Part shown: piece after piece, positions 46,187 to 57,705 of the stretch | Numbering within the stretch: the stretch's first letter is position 1 | Layout: every line of letters begins with the position of its first letter | Assembly: GCA_029204225.1 (NCBI GenBank) | Contig: CM055102.1 | Coordinates: 51,082,626-51,146,625 of the forward strand | DNA: 64,000 nucleotides | Direction of reading: 5' to 3' | From: Diphasiastrum complanatum | Taxonomy: Eukaryota > Streptophyta > Lycopodiopsida > Lycopodiales > Lycopodiaceae | The notes under the pieces: model-generated | Told to the model about the DNA's origin: nothing | The model's database searches: none | What the model saw: the letters and a program-made list of their open reading frames with translations, nothing else | Made by a program: the position numbers and the translations under genes

Positions 46187-46867
46187 TGTGAAGAATTGCC
46201 AAAATTTGGTAAATCTAGCTTGATCAAAACCATGTAGAATAGTGTAAATTTTGTACATAATTGGGTTCCACACATGTATGGCCAAAATTCCATGTGGCAA
46301 CCCACCCCTAATGTAGGTTATGTCAAGTCAAGAGAGTTAGTCATGTCTATTTGGTGGTCGTCCCTACATTATAGGACCTACACCTAATTTTAAGGTGAAA
46401 ATTTGACCAACTAGCTACCTACCAAGCATACTTCTAGGATATAGGCTAGGGCTTCATTTTAGGGCAAGAAGAGTGAGTTAACTTCCTTATTACATGCTGG
46501 AAATCCATCCAAATTCAAGAAGGAAGTCGAATTTACTATGTATTCCAAGCTCCCATAGTGAGAAGATAGAAAATTTTGGAGCTCATTGGCAATCTCAAGC
46601 TAGTTCACTATGTACATTGAGTTTTTGTGATCCAAATGCAACCAAATCAATTTCTACTTGTTTCTCAGCTTGAATGTTGACATGTGTGGGCTTAGATTTC
46701 AATGTTGATCAATGCTTTTGATTGTTAATGCTTGTTGTTTGTCAAATTGCCAATCTAGATCAACTTTTTTGTGTCTAATTTTTTGGTAGATTGTTAAGCA
46801 AGCATCCAATCACTCTTGTGGATCTTTTGTAGATCCATTTATGGTCCTAAAGTACAGTACTTTTACA
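46187..46867 (+). repeat. Copia 5' LTR (681 bp)
   Basis: Starts TGTGAAGAATTGCC, ends CAGTACTTTTACA, then TGGTATCAGATC, a one-mismatch primer-binding site at 46868-46879. Closely matches 62584-63273 along its whole length and the partial inverted copy at 29941-30190. Confidence 0.85.
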
Positions 46868-47764
46868 TGGTATCAGATCCAAGTACAAGAGCATAAGCCA
46901 TTGATCTAATGCAAATCCATTTTTAGCAAGATTTGGTGCTAAAAACTAGTATTTAGAGGGCAAGCTAGAATCTTGATTTTGGTGAGGAGATTTGATCCTA
47001 AACTTGGTAGGGGTCCAAATCTGTACTGTCCACATGTGTGGGCACCTCTGAACCTACATTTAATACATGGTATTCATTTATCCAAAGAAATTCAATTTGT
47101 GAGCTTTTGATGTAGTTTTTGGCGGAAACCTTAGAATAAGCTACCAAGACTGAGTGCCATTGATTAGATTTGACTTAGGTTCATGAGATCTAATTAATCT
47201 AGGCTAAAATCAGGTCCTCTTAACTTGTTTTACAGGTCTTGAAAGTACATCAAAAAGTGTGAGGGAGATTTAGTCATGTTATTGTCCAAAAATAGCCAAA
47301 ATTGGCAAGATTTGATTGTAAGTAGATTTCACATCATCTTATCTTCATTCCAACATTGTGAGGAGTGCTAGAACTGAGATTATAAGTCCATTTGTTGGAT
47401 TAGAAATCTAATTTGAGTGAAACACTACAAGAGAGAGACCTTAGTGAGGTCAAAGCAGAAATGCTCTTTTTGTGAAAAGACGGGACATTATGCATCTTAA
47501 TGTTACAAGAGGCTAAGAGCACAAGTGGAGGAGGACAAACAAGGACACCTTGCAAAGGAGGAGGAGGAGGATGAAGTACATGTATTCTTGATGGCATCTA
47601 CATCCTCACCAACAAGCAATAGCAATTCAAGAGAGAATTGGTGGATCAACAGTGGGGCTACCTCCCACATGTTTTGTGAAAAGGACTTTTTCTCAACATT
47701 ACACTCATTCAATGATGCTAAAAAGTTTGTCTTTACTGCAAATGATGAAGAGTGTAGGATAGAC
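46868..47764 (+). mobile_element. Leader and gag/protease remnant of the same copia element
   Basis: The leader (46868-47440) matches 63274-63999 at the window end. Then KCSFCEKTGHYAS-stop-CYKR: a zinc knuckle C-x2-C-x4-H with a TAA just before its last Cys. This is followed by an acidic linker (EEEEDEVHVFLMAS) and the protease-like start WWINSGATSHMF and FTANDEECRI. Protease normally has D-S-G; here it is N-S-G. The frame then joins directly to the middle of an LTR. Confidence 0.8.
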
Positions 47765-47956
47765 CAGCTTGAAGGGCGTACTACAGTCTATAGTACACAT
47801 GTGTGGGCTCGGATTTCAATGTTGATCAATACTTTTGATTGTTAATGCTTGTTGTTTGTCAAATTGCCAATCTAGATCAACTTTTTTGTGTCTAGTTTTT
47901 TGATAGATTGTTAAGCAATCATCCATTCACTCTCGTGGATCTTTTGTAGATCCATT
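47765..47956 (+). mobile_element. Internal fragment of the same LTR family
   Basis: From CAGCTTGAAGGGCGTACTAC to GTAGATCCATTTA matches the second half of the 62584-63273 LTR, but both LTR ends are missing. It makes the 46187-47956 copy an LTR-gag-partial LTR deletion derivative, abutting copia RT sequence at 47957. Confidence 0.7.
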
Positions 47957-48640
47957 TAAATATATCATCGAGTCCCTAATATATGCAATGATCTCAACTA
48001 GGCCAGATCTTGCATACGTCATCAGTTCCTTGAGTCAGTATATGACCAACCTTGGCATGATCCACTGGAAAGCAATTTTTAGAGTAATCAGATATCTACT
48101 AGCTACTATCGACTATGTATATGCTATGGTGATGTTTTTTTGTCCGATATCCGTACTCGTCATGGATATACATATGCAAATTGCGCAGGCAATGTTGACA
48201 CTAGAAAATCGACTTCTGGATTTGTCTTCCTACTCAATAATGGTCCGATATCTTGGAATAGTCGGAAATAGACCTCCATTGCAATGGCATCCACATAATT
48301 TGAATACATTGCAGTCTCTCAAGCTACCAAAGAGACAATTTGGTTGAAGAATTTATTGTCTCATATTGGTGTTAGACAGTCTGCTTCAACAATGATACAA
48401 TATAATGATCAAAGTGCTATTGCATTATCTATCAATCCTAGATTTCATTCTAGAAACAAGCACATCGAAATCAAATATCACTATATCAGGAGCATGATAC
48501 TCAACAAGGAGGTAAGTCTAAAATTTTGCAGAACCTTGTAGATGGTAGCTGGCATATTTATAAAGGGATTGAATTAGGAAGCACACAAGAATTTTTGTGC
48601 TATTTTGAGTTTGAAAATCAAGGCATTTAAGAATCCAGAT
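47957..48640 (+). pseudogene. Copia RT end and RNase H, frameshifted
   Basis: Begins IIESLIYAMISTRPDLAYV and SSLSQYMTNLGMIHWKAI. A frameshift near 48110 precedes NCAGNVDTRKSTSGFVFLLN and SWNSRKQTSIAMAS; the frame shifts again into TIWLKNLLSHIGV, NDQSAIALSINPRFHSRN and KHIEIKYHYIRSMI. Catalytic-region His/Asp landmarks are partly kept. It belongs to the lineage with IALS/HSRNKHIEIKYH, like the fragment at 27536. Confidence 0.88.
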
Positions 48641-48651
48641 TAAGGAGGATT

Positions 48652-49199
48652 GTTGGATTTCTATCCTCTCCATCCCTATTCTCTGCTAATCTAGATCCAT
48701 TCATTAAGTTGTTGTAAATACTTGTAGTCATATGATCTGCAAAAATACAAGTTTGTCGAACCTCCAACATCGACTTGTCTGACTTTTGGGTCTAGCCTTT
48801 TGAAGCCGACATTGAAGTTTGTCAAACCTCCGACATCAACTTATCTGACTTCTTCAAAAGTCAATGGGATGTGCCAACTCCCAAAAGTTGATATCATCAA
48901 ATTGGCGGCTCAATCGTACTTCACCACGACTGGACACAATCTCCAGATATTTTCCGAAGGCGACTACCAACAACACGTAGTACTCTAATCCTAATTGTAA
49001 AGATTAACTATTCTTTTAATCAGTTAGCCATGTGCATATATACAACAATTTAACAGTTGCTTCGGTTAAGCTCCATATATAACTCGATAATCTATCATTC
49101 ATTCAGAGCACAATTGTATTGTTCTTTCTCTCTGTTATTACAAAGTATCGACTCGGAAAGAACACGTCTTTATTCTGCATTCAGACTGTATTTTCTACA
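48652..49199 (+). repeat. Probable copia 3' LTR
   Basis: TGTTGGATTTCTATCC follows a polypurine-like GATTAAGGAGGAT at the end of RNase H, as a 3' LTR should. TATA-like ATATATAACTCG lies at about 49075. The end at TATTTTCTACA (49199) is a guess; no 5' partner is present. Confidence 0.5.
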
Positions 49200-49410
49200 T
49201 GACTAATCAATCAATTTCCAATAATCTAGATTGTGTATGTTGAATGTTTATTTCCATTTCATGTTCTGATAGATCTATACTCGCAGATAAGCTTATTCGT
49301 AGATTAAACTATTCTTGTATGACTGATATCATACGTCGATTTGTTGCTCTAAGATATCTCACCCAAAATGCTTTCGCAAAGCTAAATCTGAGCTCAAGGT
49401 ATATGTGCAT

Positions 49411-50461
49411 TGTTACATACCTATGTAACTAGTAGTACTTCAGACCCCTAATAGTCCATTAAGTGTTGGGGGCTAAATGGCAAGGTACCCTTAGGATTAA
49501 GGGTATGTGCCATTGGATAAGGACAGGCAAGTGACTATGCCTTAGTTGGAGGTATGGAGTCACGTGACCCTTGGATAAGGGGTAACCTTAGTATTAAGGG
49601 TAGGTGTCTTAGATTAAGGTACTAGTGTCCTTGGTTAAGGACAGGTAGGTATCTATGCCTTGGATGGAGGTATGGAAACTAGAGAGGTGTTAGAAAGTCA
49701 TTGGATGACTATTTTTCTAAACCTTGGGCCTCAACCTTGAACCATATCACTTTATTGGTCTAGGACCAAAGTATACTTGCACAACTTGGGCAATGGGACC
49801 TAGTAGGAGGGCGCCCTTCTAAAGTGTCCATTGAGTTTCTAACTCCCACAAGAAAGGCATTCAAAGAGTTATAGGTTATGGAAGGAGAGTCTTGACATTC
49901 TATAAGCCTATGGAGGCTCTTGGAGATTCTTTTACTCCCCTAGACTTCTCTCTCTCTCATTAGAGGGGTCCATGGGCCATCTATATGAGGGTAGTAGGGC
50001 GCCCATTGGGAGGGGGAGATCTCTCTTGTTTGCTTTGCTTATGCTCTAGTGTTGCTACTAGTGTGTAGAGTGCTTTCTTGTGGTAGTATGCTTGAGGTTT
50101 GAATCTTGCTTATGGTATGGGACATAAGTAGGGTTTGGATCTTGAGTATGCTATGGAGTGTTGTGGTATGCTTGTAATTTGTTTATGGTTAGCAAGGGGG
50201 TGCTAGATAGGTCTTGTTTGGAGCTTGGATCTAGCTATGGTTGGGTGGTGAATACTTGAGACCAGCTTGTTATCTATCTTTGTGTTTAAAGATTAGGGAC
50301 ACAAGTGGAGGAGAGATTCTTGGAGGCTTGTAGATCCTTACTTGCAGGTGGAGGCATCCTAACTTAGAGTTGGGAAGCATCTTGAAGCTTGCAGGTTGCT
50401 TGGAGGACATTTGGAGGCTCTACCTTGGATTTGGAGGACTTCCTCACCTCTACTTCTAAAA
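49411..50461 (+). repeat. Gypsy 5' LTR (1051 bp)
   Basis: Starts TGTTACATACCTATG and ends CTCTACTTCTAAAA, then one G before the primer-binding site. It contains many short internal repeats of TTGGATAAGG / CCTTAGTATTAAGG type around 49490-49640. Differs from the 3' LTR by scattered substitutions, and each LTR has an indel of some 40 bp relative to the other. Confidence 0.9.
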
Positions 50462-50724
50462 GTGGTATCAGAGCTAGACAAAAGATGGTAACCTTTCTAA
50501 CCTTCTTCAAGTTCTATTAAGATCACCAACTAAATTTTTTTTGGGGAAGATTATAGGCTTTTCTAGTTGTAGGAAGCTTGTAGTTGAAGTACCCAATGAA
50601 TCTAGTTCTCTTTGGAAGAGAGTAGTGATGCTTATAGAATTGTTTAGGGGCTAATTTTTTATCATGTTAGAGAAGTTTTAAAGTGGGCTTTGGGTTTTTA
50701 AAGTTCTGAAAAAAGATTTGTGGG

Positions 50725-52212
50725 ATGGGTAGAGGAAGTCTTCCTCTACATACACAAACTTTTTTTGGCAAACACCTTGCATGTGATTGCGTCAAAAAAC
50801 AAGCTTCAACCTCAGGTAATCTATCTCGAAGTAATGAGATGGATGTTTGTTTTTTTAGTTCTTTAGTTTTTATTTTCATTAAAGGTAAAGTTAATGATCA
50901 AGTTGTTAGTGTTCTTTTTGACACGGGATCCACTCATAACTTTGTTAATGTAAATTTGGTGCAGACGCTAAACCTTCCTACCAGAGAAAGTGAGAAAAAA
51001 TACCGTGTGACAATGGCATCAAGAAGTATTTCCGATTTGATGGATTTTATTGTTCTTGATGTAGAATTGCACATTCAAGATTATTCTGAAAAACTAGAAT
51101 TCCATGCTGTTCAATTAGCTAATGTAGATATTGTTCTTGGGCAACAATGGCATTTTGATAAGAACAAATCATTGAGAATTGATTTTGTTGAGAAATCTTT
51201 ATCTTTTATGCATGAGAATTCTTTAATTAAGATCAAGGCTAGTTTTAGTGTTGACACTAAAAATGTTAACCCTTATTCTAAACAAGAACTTAATTCTATT
51301 ATGAAGAATTCTGATTTTAAAGTTTATTTATGTTTTCATAATGATATCATTTGCTGCAATGATGAAGAACTTAACATAAATGCCATGAATATACCCAGTG
51401 AGAACACTACAGAATTTGAATCCTATAATAAACTTAGGCAGGAATTCAATGATGTTTTTTTAGACCTTCCTGTAGGTTTACCACCAGAAAGGACAGTTGA
51501 TCATAAAATTGACCTGATATCTGGAGCAATTCCAATCGCACAGCATCCTTATAGGATGAGTGCATCGGAGGAGGCTGAGGTAAATAGGCAATTACATGAT
51601 TACCTGAAAAAGGGGTGGGTACAACCTAGTAAGTCTCCTTGGGCACCACCAGTGGTTCTGGTGGCCAAGAAGGATGGGACTATAAGGTTTTGCGTTGACT
51701 ATAAGAAATTGAACAAGGTAACTGTTAAGAATAGATATCCACTATCGCGGATGGATGATCTAATAGACTATCTTGGTGGTGCTGGGTACTTTACCGAGAT
51801 AGATCTAAGATCAGGCTACTATCAGCTACGCATTAAGGCAGAAGATATACCAAAAGTTGGATTTCAAACTCGCTTTGGTCACTACGAATTTTTGGTGTTG
51901 CCTTTTGGTTTGACCAATGCACCGACAACTTTCCAACAAATGATGAATGATTTGTTCAGGCCATATTTGGGAAGATTCGTAGTGGTATTCTTAGATGATA
52001 TCCTAGTGTTCAGTAAGACTTTGGTTGAACATAAAGAGCATCTTAGGATTGTCTTGGACATTCTAAGAAGAAAAAGCTCTTTGCCAAGGAGTCTAAGTGT
52101 GACTTTTTTGCTAAGGAATTGTCCTACTTGGGGCATAAGATTTCCGAACGGGGGGTGGAGATTGAGGCTGATCGTATCTAAAGGGTTATTGATTGGCCTA
52201 TTCTCACCATAG
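50725..52212 (+). pseudogene. Gypsy protease and reverse transcriptase
   Basis: The 495-codon frame opens in sequence of unclear origin. It then gives the aspartic protease [15 protein letters not shown] and IVLGQQWHF, linker [20 protein letters not shown], and RT with [86 protein letters not shown] and the catalytic FLDDILVFS. All RT motifs are present. A one-base shift at about 52065 moves the thumb/connection region to another frame ([10 protein letters not shown]-type reading), followed by stops. Polyprotein processing and cDNA synthesis would be the normal roles. Confidence 0.93.
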
Positions 52213-52972
52213 TTCAGGGAATCAAGTCTTTCTTGGGGTTTGTGAGATTTTTCCGTTGGCATATTCCCCAATTTGCTCAATTGGCATTTCCCCTTACCCA
52301 GGTCTTGAAAGGCTACAAGAAGCTAAGCCGTAGGGCTAAGAGTCCACTAGTGGTGTGGATGGAGGATATGAATAATTGTTTTGAGTTGCTTAAGAAAATT
52401 GTCACTTCGGCACCAATACTAATCATTGGCGATCCTAATAAGACTTTTGTGATTAGGACCGATGCCAGTGATTATGCTATTGGAGCGGTTTGATGCAGGA
52501 TGGACATCCTGTGGCTTATGAAAGCAAGAAACTCAATCATGCTCAATCTAGGTATTGTACCTATGAGAAGGAACTGTTTGCAATTGTTCATTCCTTGAAA
52601 ATTTGACGACATTATTTGTATTGAGCCAGATTTAAAGTTTTGACGGATCATCAGACTCTTCGATATTTCTGTGATGCTACAAATTTAAAGGGGAGGCAGG
52701 CTAGATGCGTTGAGCTGATGCAAATCTTTGACTTTTCTATACGTTATTGTAAAGGAAGTCAAAATACTCTAGCGGATGCTTTGAGTTGGTTACCGGTTAT
52801 TAATCAGTTGTGCTTTACTGTTATAGAACCGGAGTTGTTTCAATCTCTTCAAGGACTATATGAGTCCAATCCTTTTTTGGGAAAGTATTGGCAACAAGTA
52901 CTTTTGGGGGTCGATTCAAGTTTGCAAGATTCCTTGAATCAGGGAAAGACTGAAATGGATTTCCTAATTTGA
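52213..52972 (+). pseudogene. Gypsy RNase H region, interrupted
   Basis: GFVRFFRWHIPQFAQLAFPL opens it, then NNCFELLKKIVTSAPIL and [15 protein letters not shown], ending in a TGA at about 52491. It resumes with [20 protein letters not shown] and [10 protein letters not shown], more stops near 52600, and TDHQTLRYFCD and [22 protein letters not shown] is the RNase H catalytic start. At least four stops or shifts. Confidence 0.9.
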
Positions 52973-52981
52973 AACAGGATT

Positions 52982-53889
52982 GTGTTTCGTAAAGGAAAGG
53001 TGTGTGTACCGGAGAATGACATTGTAAGGGCCCAAATCTTGCATGAGTGTCATGATAGTCCATGCGCAGGACATCTAGGTATACAAAGAATACTTGACTT
53101 AGTTCGAAGGCAATTTTGGTGGCCTAAGATGAAAAGTCAGGTAGAGGCCTATGTACTTAAATGTACTAAGTGCCAGTTAAATAAAGCAGAGAGGCTAAAA
53201 GCTAGTGGCCTATTACATCCTTTAGATATTCCTACCGGAAAGTGGAAAAGTATAACTATGGATTTTGTGGTTGGGCTTCCACTTACAGGGAAGGGCCACG
53301 ATTTGGTTTGGGTCATTGTTGACAGACTTACAAAGTTTGCTCAATTTATCTCAACGAAAACTACTGTTAAAACTTCAGAACTAGCTCAACTGTTTGTTGA
53401 GAAGCTTTTTCGACTATACGGGGTGCTTGCGATATTGTCAGTGACCGTGACCCAAAATTCACTGGGAATTTTTGGCAAGCAGTATTTGAAAAGTTGGAAA
53501 CAACTTTAAGTTTGAGTTCTACAGATCATCCGGAATCAAACGGTCAAATGGAAAGGACCAATCAGACGATGGAGGATATGCTTCGAGCATATGCGGGCCA
53601 TCGGCAGTCTGATTGGGAACAATATCTTCCACTGGTGGAATCTGCATATAACAGTGCAAAACATTCAGCGACCAGATTCAGCCCTTTCATGCTTATGTAT
53701 GGTTTTCAACCTCAATCACCAATTAGTGTTGGCATGAAAAACCTACGGGTGCAAGCCGCAGCTGATTTCCTTTTGAATATGCAAGAAATGTTACAACTGG
53801 CTAAAGATAGCATAAGAAGTGCCCAAGATAGGGCAAGGCACTATGCTGATCTATCTCGGAAGCACAAGGTATTCATGGTCAACGACTAG
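52982..53889 (+). pseudogene. Gypsy integrase
   Basis: HHCC zinc-binding domain: HECHDSPCAGHLGIQ ... FWWPKMKSQVEAYVLKC-x2-C. Catalytic core: WKSITMDFVVGLP (first Asp), VDRLTKFAQFI, then a frameshift near 53440-53500 around the second Asp, and DHPESNGQMERTNQTMEDML with the catalytic Glu. Continues with WEQYLPLVESAYNSAKHSAT and MYGFQPQSP. A stop at 53887 precedes the C-terminal part. Confidence 0.92.
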
Positions 53890-53894
53890 GTGTT

Positions 53895-54315
53895 TTGAGA
53901 GTCCCTAGTCACTCTAGGGGCTTGAAAACTATTAAGTGTGCAAAGTTGGCACCTAGGTATTGCGGTCGTTTTAAGGTTATCCAAGTGATAAACAAGGTCA
54001 CATACAAACTAGACCTTCCAGCTAACGTCGGAATTCATCATGTTTTCCATGTTAGTAAGTTGAAACCCTCGTTGGGAGTTGGGGAGACCCTGGTCCCTGT
54101 GGAAGATCTAGTGGAACTTCCTCGTGATGAGTCTGTGAGTGGACCACCTGAACCCGAGGCGATTGTTAATAGCCTGTAGAGAACTCTACGGAGTAGAGTG
54201 CTTAGGGAATTTTTAGTCAGGTGGAGGGGCAAATCAGAAGAGGAGGATACCTGGGAAAAGGAGGTTGATCTCCAAAAGAATTTTCCAAATTTTTTCCTAC
54301 AAGGAAAAATTTAAG
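53895..54315 (+). pseudogene. Gypsy integrase C-terminus and chromodomain
   Basis: [20 protein letters not shown] and [18 protein letters not shown] are the GPY/F-like module typical of Ty3 integrase. After a TAG at 54178 the same frame continues with REFLVRWRGKSEEEDTWEK, a chromodomain signature (aromatic/W-K-G...E-x-T-W-E). Chromodomains in chromoviruses are thought to steer integration to histone-marked chromatin. The stop would detach it from integrase. It ends TAA just before the polypurine tract. Confidence 0.85.
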
Positions 54316-54330
54316 TTTAGGGGGAAGGAA

Positions 54331-55400
54331 TGTTACATACCTACATAACTAGCAGTACTTCAGACCCCTAATAGTCCATTTAGTGTTGGGGGCTAAATGG
54401 CAAGGTACCCTCAGGATTAAGGGTATGTGCCCTTGGATAAGGGCAGGCAAGTGACTATACCTTAGTTGGAGGTATGGAGTCACGTGACCCTTGGATAAGG
54501 GGTATCCTTAGTATTAAGAGTAGGTGTCTTAGATTAAGGTACTAGTGTCCTTGGTTAAGGGCAGGTAGGTGTCTATGCCTTGGATGGAGGTATGGAACCT
54601 AGAGAGGTGTTAGAAAGTCATTGGATGACTATTTTTCTAAACCTTGGGCCTCAACCTTGAACCATATCACTTTATTGGTCTAGGACCAAAGTATACTTGC
54701 ACAACTTGGGCAATGGGACCTAGTAGGAGGGCGCCCTTCTAAAGTGTCCATTGAGTTTCCAACTCCCACAAGAAAGGCATTCAAAGAGTCATAGGTTATG
54801 GAAGGAGTCTCTTGACATTCCATAAGCCTATGGAGGCTCTTGGAGATTCTTTAACTCCCCTAGGCTTCTCTCTCTCTCTCATTGGATGAGCATGGAACTC
54901 CATAGTGCATTGAAGGGGTCCATGGGCCATCTATATGAGGGCATTAGGGCGCCCATTGGGAGGGGAGATCTCTCTTTTTGCTTTGCTTATGCTCTAGTGT
55001 TGCTACTAGTGTGTAGAGTGCTTTCTTGTGGTAGTATGCTTGAGGTTTGGATCTTGCTTATGGTATGGGACATAAGTAGGGTTTGGATCTCGAGTATGCT
55101 ATGGAGTGTTGTGGTATGCTTGTGATTTGTTTATGGTTAGCAAGGGGGTGCTAGATTGGTCTTGCTTGAAGCTTGGATCTAGCTATGATTGGGTGGTGAA
55201 TACTTGAGGCCAGCTTGTTATCTATCTTTGTGTTTAAAGAGTAAGGACACAGGTGGAGGAGAGATCCTTGGAGGCTTGCAGATCCTTACTTGTAGGTGGA
55301 GGCATCCTAGCTTGGAGTTGGGGAGCATCTTGAAGCTTGCAGGTTGATTGGAAGAACTTTGGAGGCTCTACCTTGGACTTCCTCACCTCTACTTGTAAAA
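54331..55400 (+). repeat. Gypsy 3' LTR (1070 bp)
   Basis: Starts TGTTACATACCTACATAAC directly after the polypurine tract and ends CTACTTGTAAAA before TGCAT. Both LTRs end in AAAA where CA is canonical. Confidence 0.9.
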
Positions 55401-55405
55401 TGCAT

Positions 55406-55917
55406 GGCTAGGGAATTGACTTAGTCGATCCAACAACTTCGAAGCTATGATCAAGTAGGACAGGCTTCGAGACGTCGAAGTCAGTCTGATCTCTAAATTG
55501 GTAGACTTAGTTGCATGCATTAAGGATTCCCTGTTGCTGCTTCTTTGCCACGACAAACATTGTCGATTGATCCACCAATTCTACCATCGAATCCCAACAT
55601 GGTTCACCTTTCATGCATTGATTCGTTCCCAAGGGAATAGTGCTATCCTTGAGAAGTTAGCTTGCAAACTCTCCCCTTGCTACTCTAATCACTCCTAGAT
55701 TAACCACCCTATCTAACCACACCTAGATTAACCACAAACAAGAGAGGAAAACTAGAATACAAAGGATGGAGGTGGTTACATCCTACACTCTCTAATCTCT
55801 CGAAAATCATCAACAACATACAATAGCAAGAATAAGCAACTGGAAAGCAAAAGCAAGACACAAAAATGTGTGTGTGTGTGTGTGTGTTTGAGAGAGGGAG
55901 GGAGAGAGAGAGATAAG

Positions 55918-55987
<70 letters not shown>

Positions 55988-56930
55988 CAAAGATGTTCAT
56001 TGTAAATCTCGACAGAATTTTCTCCTCCAATTGAGCATGGAAATTGGTACAAAGGGTGTCTTTTTATAGATGGGGAAGGCCCTTGTCCCTTTCTCCTATT
56101 GGCTAATTACAATGGCAAGGATCCTAATCCAAGCTGTTTAACTAACACAAATTCAATCTAGTGGTTCTAAGAAAGCACAAGAGCACTCACATGATTCATG
56201 TGAGTTCTAATTTGGGCCCTTTTAGCTTTTGTATTAACAGCTTGATTTAGGGCCTCTAATGTCATTTTAGAGTTTAACCCCCTAGTCACTTATTCCTAAT
56301 TCTAGAAGTTCTACAAGACTAATTTGCATTCTAACTTTGGCCTCCTTATTGAATAAAATGAACAAAACTAGTTGCCAATTCTCACAAGATTGTGAATGAT
56401 GTCATGTACCTTCAATATATCCATATTTAGAAATGCATCATAATATTTGATGTATTCTTGGTTAGGCCCCAAAGGAACTATTAACCTTATTGCTGATCTT
56501 CTGATAGCCTTTGAGCATTTCTACTACACGGCTTGATTATTTTCTTCGCTTGTGAATATCCAGCCCACATAGGATTTGTAAATTTGTTTGTAACTTCTTC
56601 AATACTCAGTATTTTTCAGATCTGTCAGCTACAATAAGCTTCTTGTGGTAGGTCGCTGGTAGGGTAGGGCTTTTTGCCTTCTGATTCGGTGATCATCCAT
56701 AGTTTTTTTGCCAATTGTCAGTTTGAAACCCTAGTTTGCTGATTTTTGGAGAAAAAGTGTCTCTGTGTAGTTAGAACTTGGTTGTAGGAGGTCTATTCTA
56801 TCCAGTTCTTCTAGAAATTCAGGGTAACCTATCTGTGTAGTGATTTGAGATGTTGAGAGATTGGTTTTGCTTTGTTTCTGCTACCTATTCTTTTGCTATG
56901 GCATCCGCAAGCAACACCAGTCAAGATTCA
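55406..56930. other. Spacer with (GA)n-(GT)n tracts
   Basis: No recognisable coding domain. It contains the compound microsatellite at 55867-55985. The first bases continue, across the gypsy insertion, the sequence left of 49406. The last few hundred bases may be the leader of the gypsy gag that follows. Confidence 0.4.
55867..55985. repeat. (GT)n-(GA)n compound microsatellite
   Basis: GT run 55867-55888, then imperfect and pure GA to 55985. On the minus strand it is CT followed by CA, the same compound type as in intron 6 and at 3.6 kb. Confidence 0.95.
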
Positions 56931-56934
56931 TAGA

Positions 56935-57705
56935 GATTAGATGTTGTATATTCCAAAGTGGATGCTATCGAAGCTACTGTTAAGCTGATTTTGGAGCAAT
57001 TCAAAGGTAATGGGAGAAAGCATTCCAGGTGTGTGGCATAGACAATGAAACTGATATGATTCCTGAAGCCACATATCATTTTCAAAAATCAGCATAAAGG
57101 CAGTAGAGAAAGGTGGAAAAGGATGACCTACTTCCAACCACATGGGAGGCATTTCGGCAAATGTTTGCGCAAAACTGGGTGTCTATGGATGAAGACAATA
57201 GAGCCAAGAAACAATGGTCTTATTTGAAACAGGGTAACTTGAGCGGCATGATTATGCAGACAAGTATCGAGAGGCTTTGTTACGCATTCCTCAAGAAGCT
57301 CCTATGTACATGCAAATATTTCACTTTGTGGAGGGACTTAGAGAGAGTATTCGCCCTTTTGTGCAAAAGGAGCAATCTCATGATTTGTAGGGAGCCATGT
57401 AGATGGCTTTGTATTATGAAGATGGGAAAAGAGGCCCAGATCCTGTTGCGGTAGCTGGTATAGGTGGTCAGCAACCTTGGGGATGCAAGGGAAAATGGGA
57501 CAAAAAGAGGAAGTTTGAAGGTCAAACCAATTAGTGGCAAGCTCGGGGTGACCAAAAGAAGAAGGGTGCAGGGGGCCCCAAAGGCAAGGGGTTGTATGGG
57601 CAGCCCAAAAGGGTCAACGTCCTTCCATGTTGTTACCTTAGGACCAAGAACGTGCAAAGAGAGAGAACCTCTGTATTGGATGTTTGGGGCAACATAGGTG
57701 GAAGG
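56935..57705 (+). pseudogene. Ty3/gypsy gag remnant
   Basis: Frames give WEAFRQMFAQNWVSMDEDNR and KKQWSYLKQGNLS (retrotransposon gag core), then, in another frame, YREALLRIPQEAPMYMQIFH, FVEGLRESIRPFVQ and a basic Gly/Lys-rich tail with GGPKGKGLYGQPKR. Several stops and shifts. The 59495-61650 pol remnant probably belongs to the same element, separated by the copia insertion at 57706-59494. Confidence 0.7.

Larger units (their letters stand above)
49411..55400 (+). mobile_element. Full-length Ty3/gypsy chromovirus lacking gag
   Basis: 6.0 kb element with TGCAT duplicated at 49406-49410 and 55401-55405. LTRs are 49411-50461 and 54331-55400. Primer-binding site TGGTATCAGAGC is at 50463-50474, polypurine tract AGGGGGAAGGAA at about 54319-54330. 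Internal order protease, RT, RNase H, integrase, chromodomain is that of Ty3/gypsy (Metaviridae-type) chromoviruses. Only about 250 bp separates the primer-binding site from protease, so capsid/nucleocapsid coding is missing. Pol carries one clear frameshift and several stops. Defective. Confidence 0.93.
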
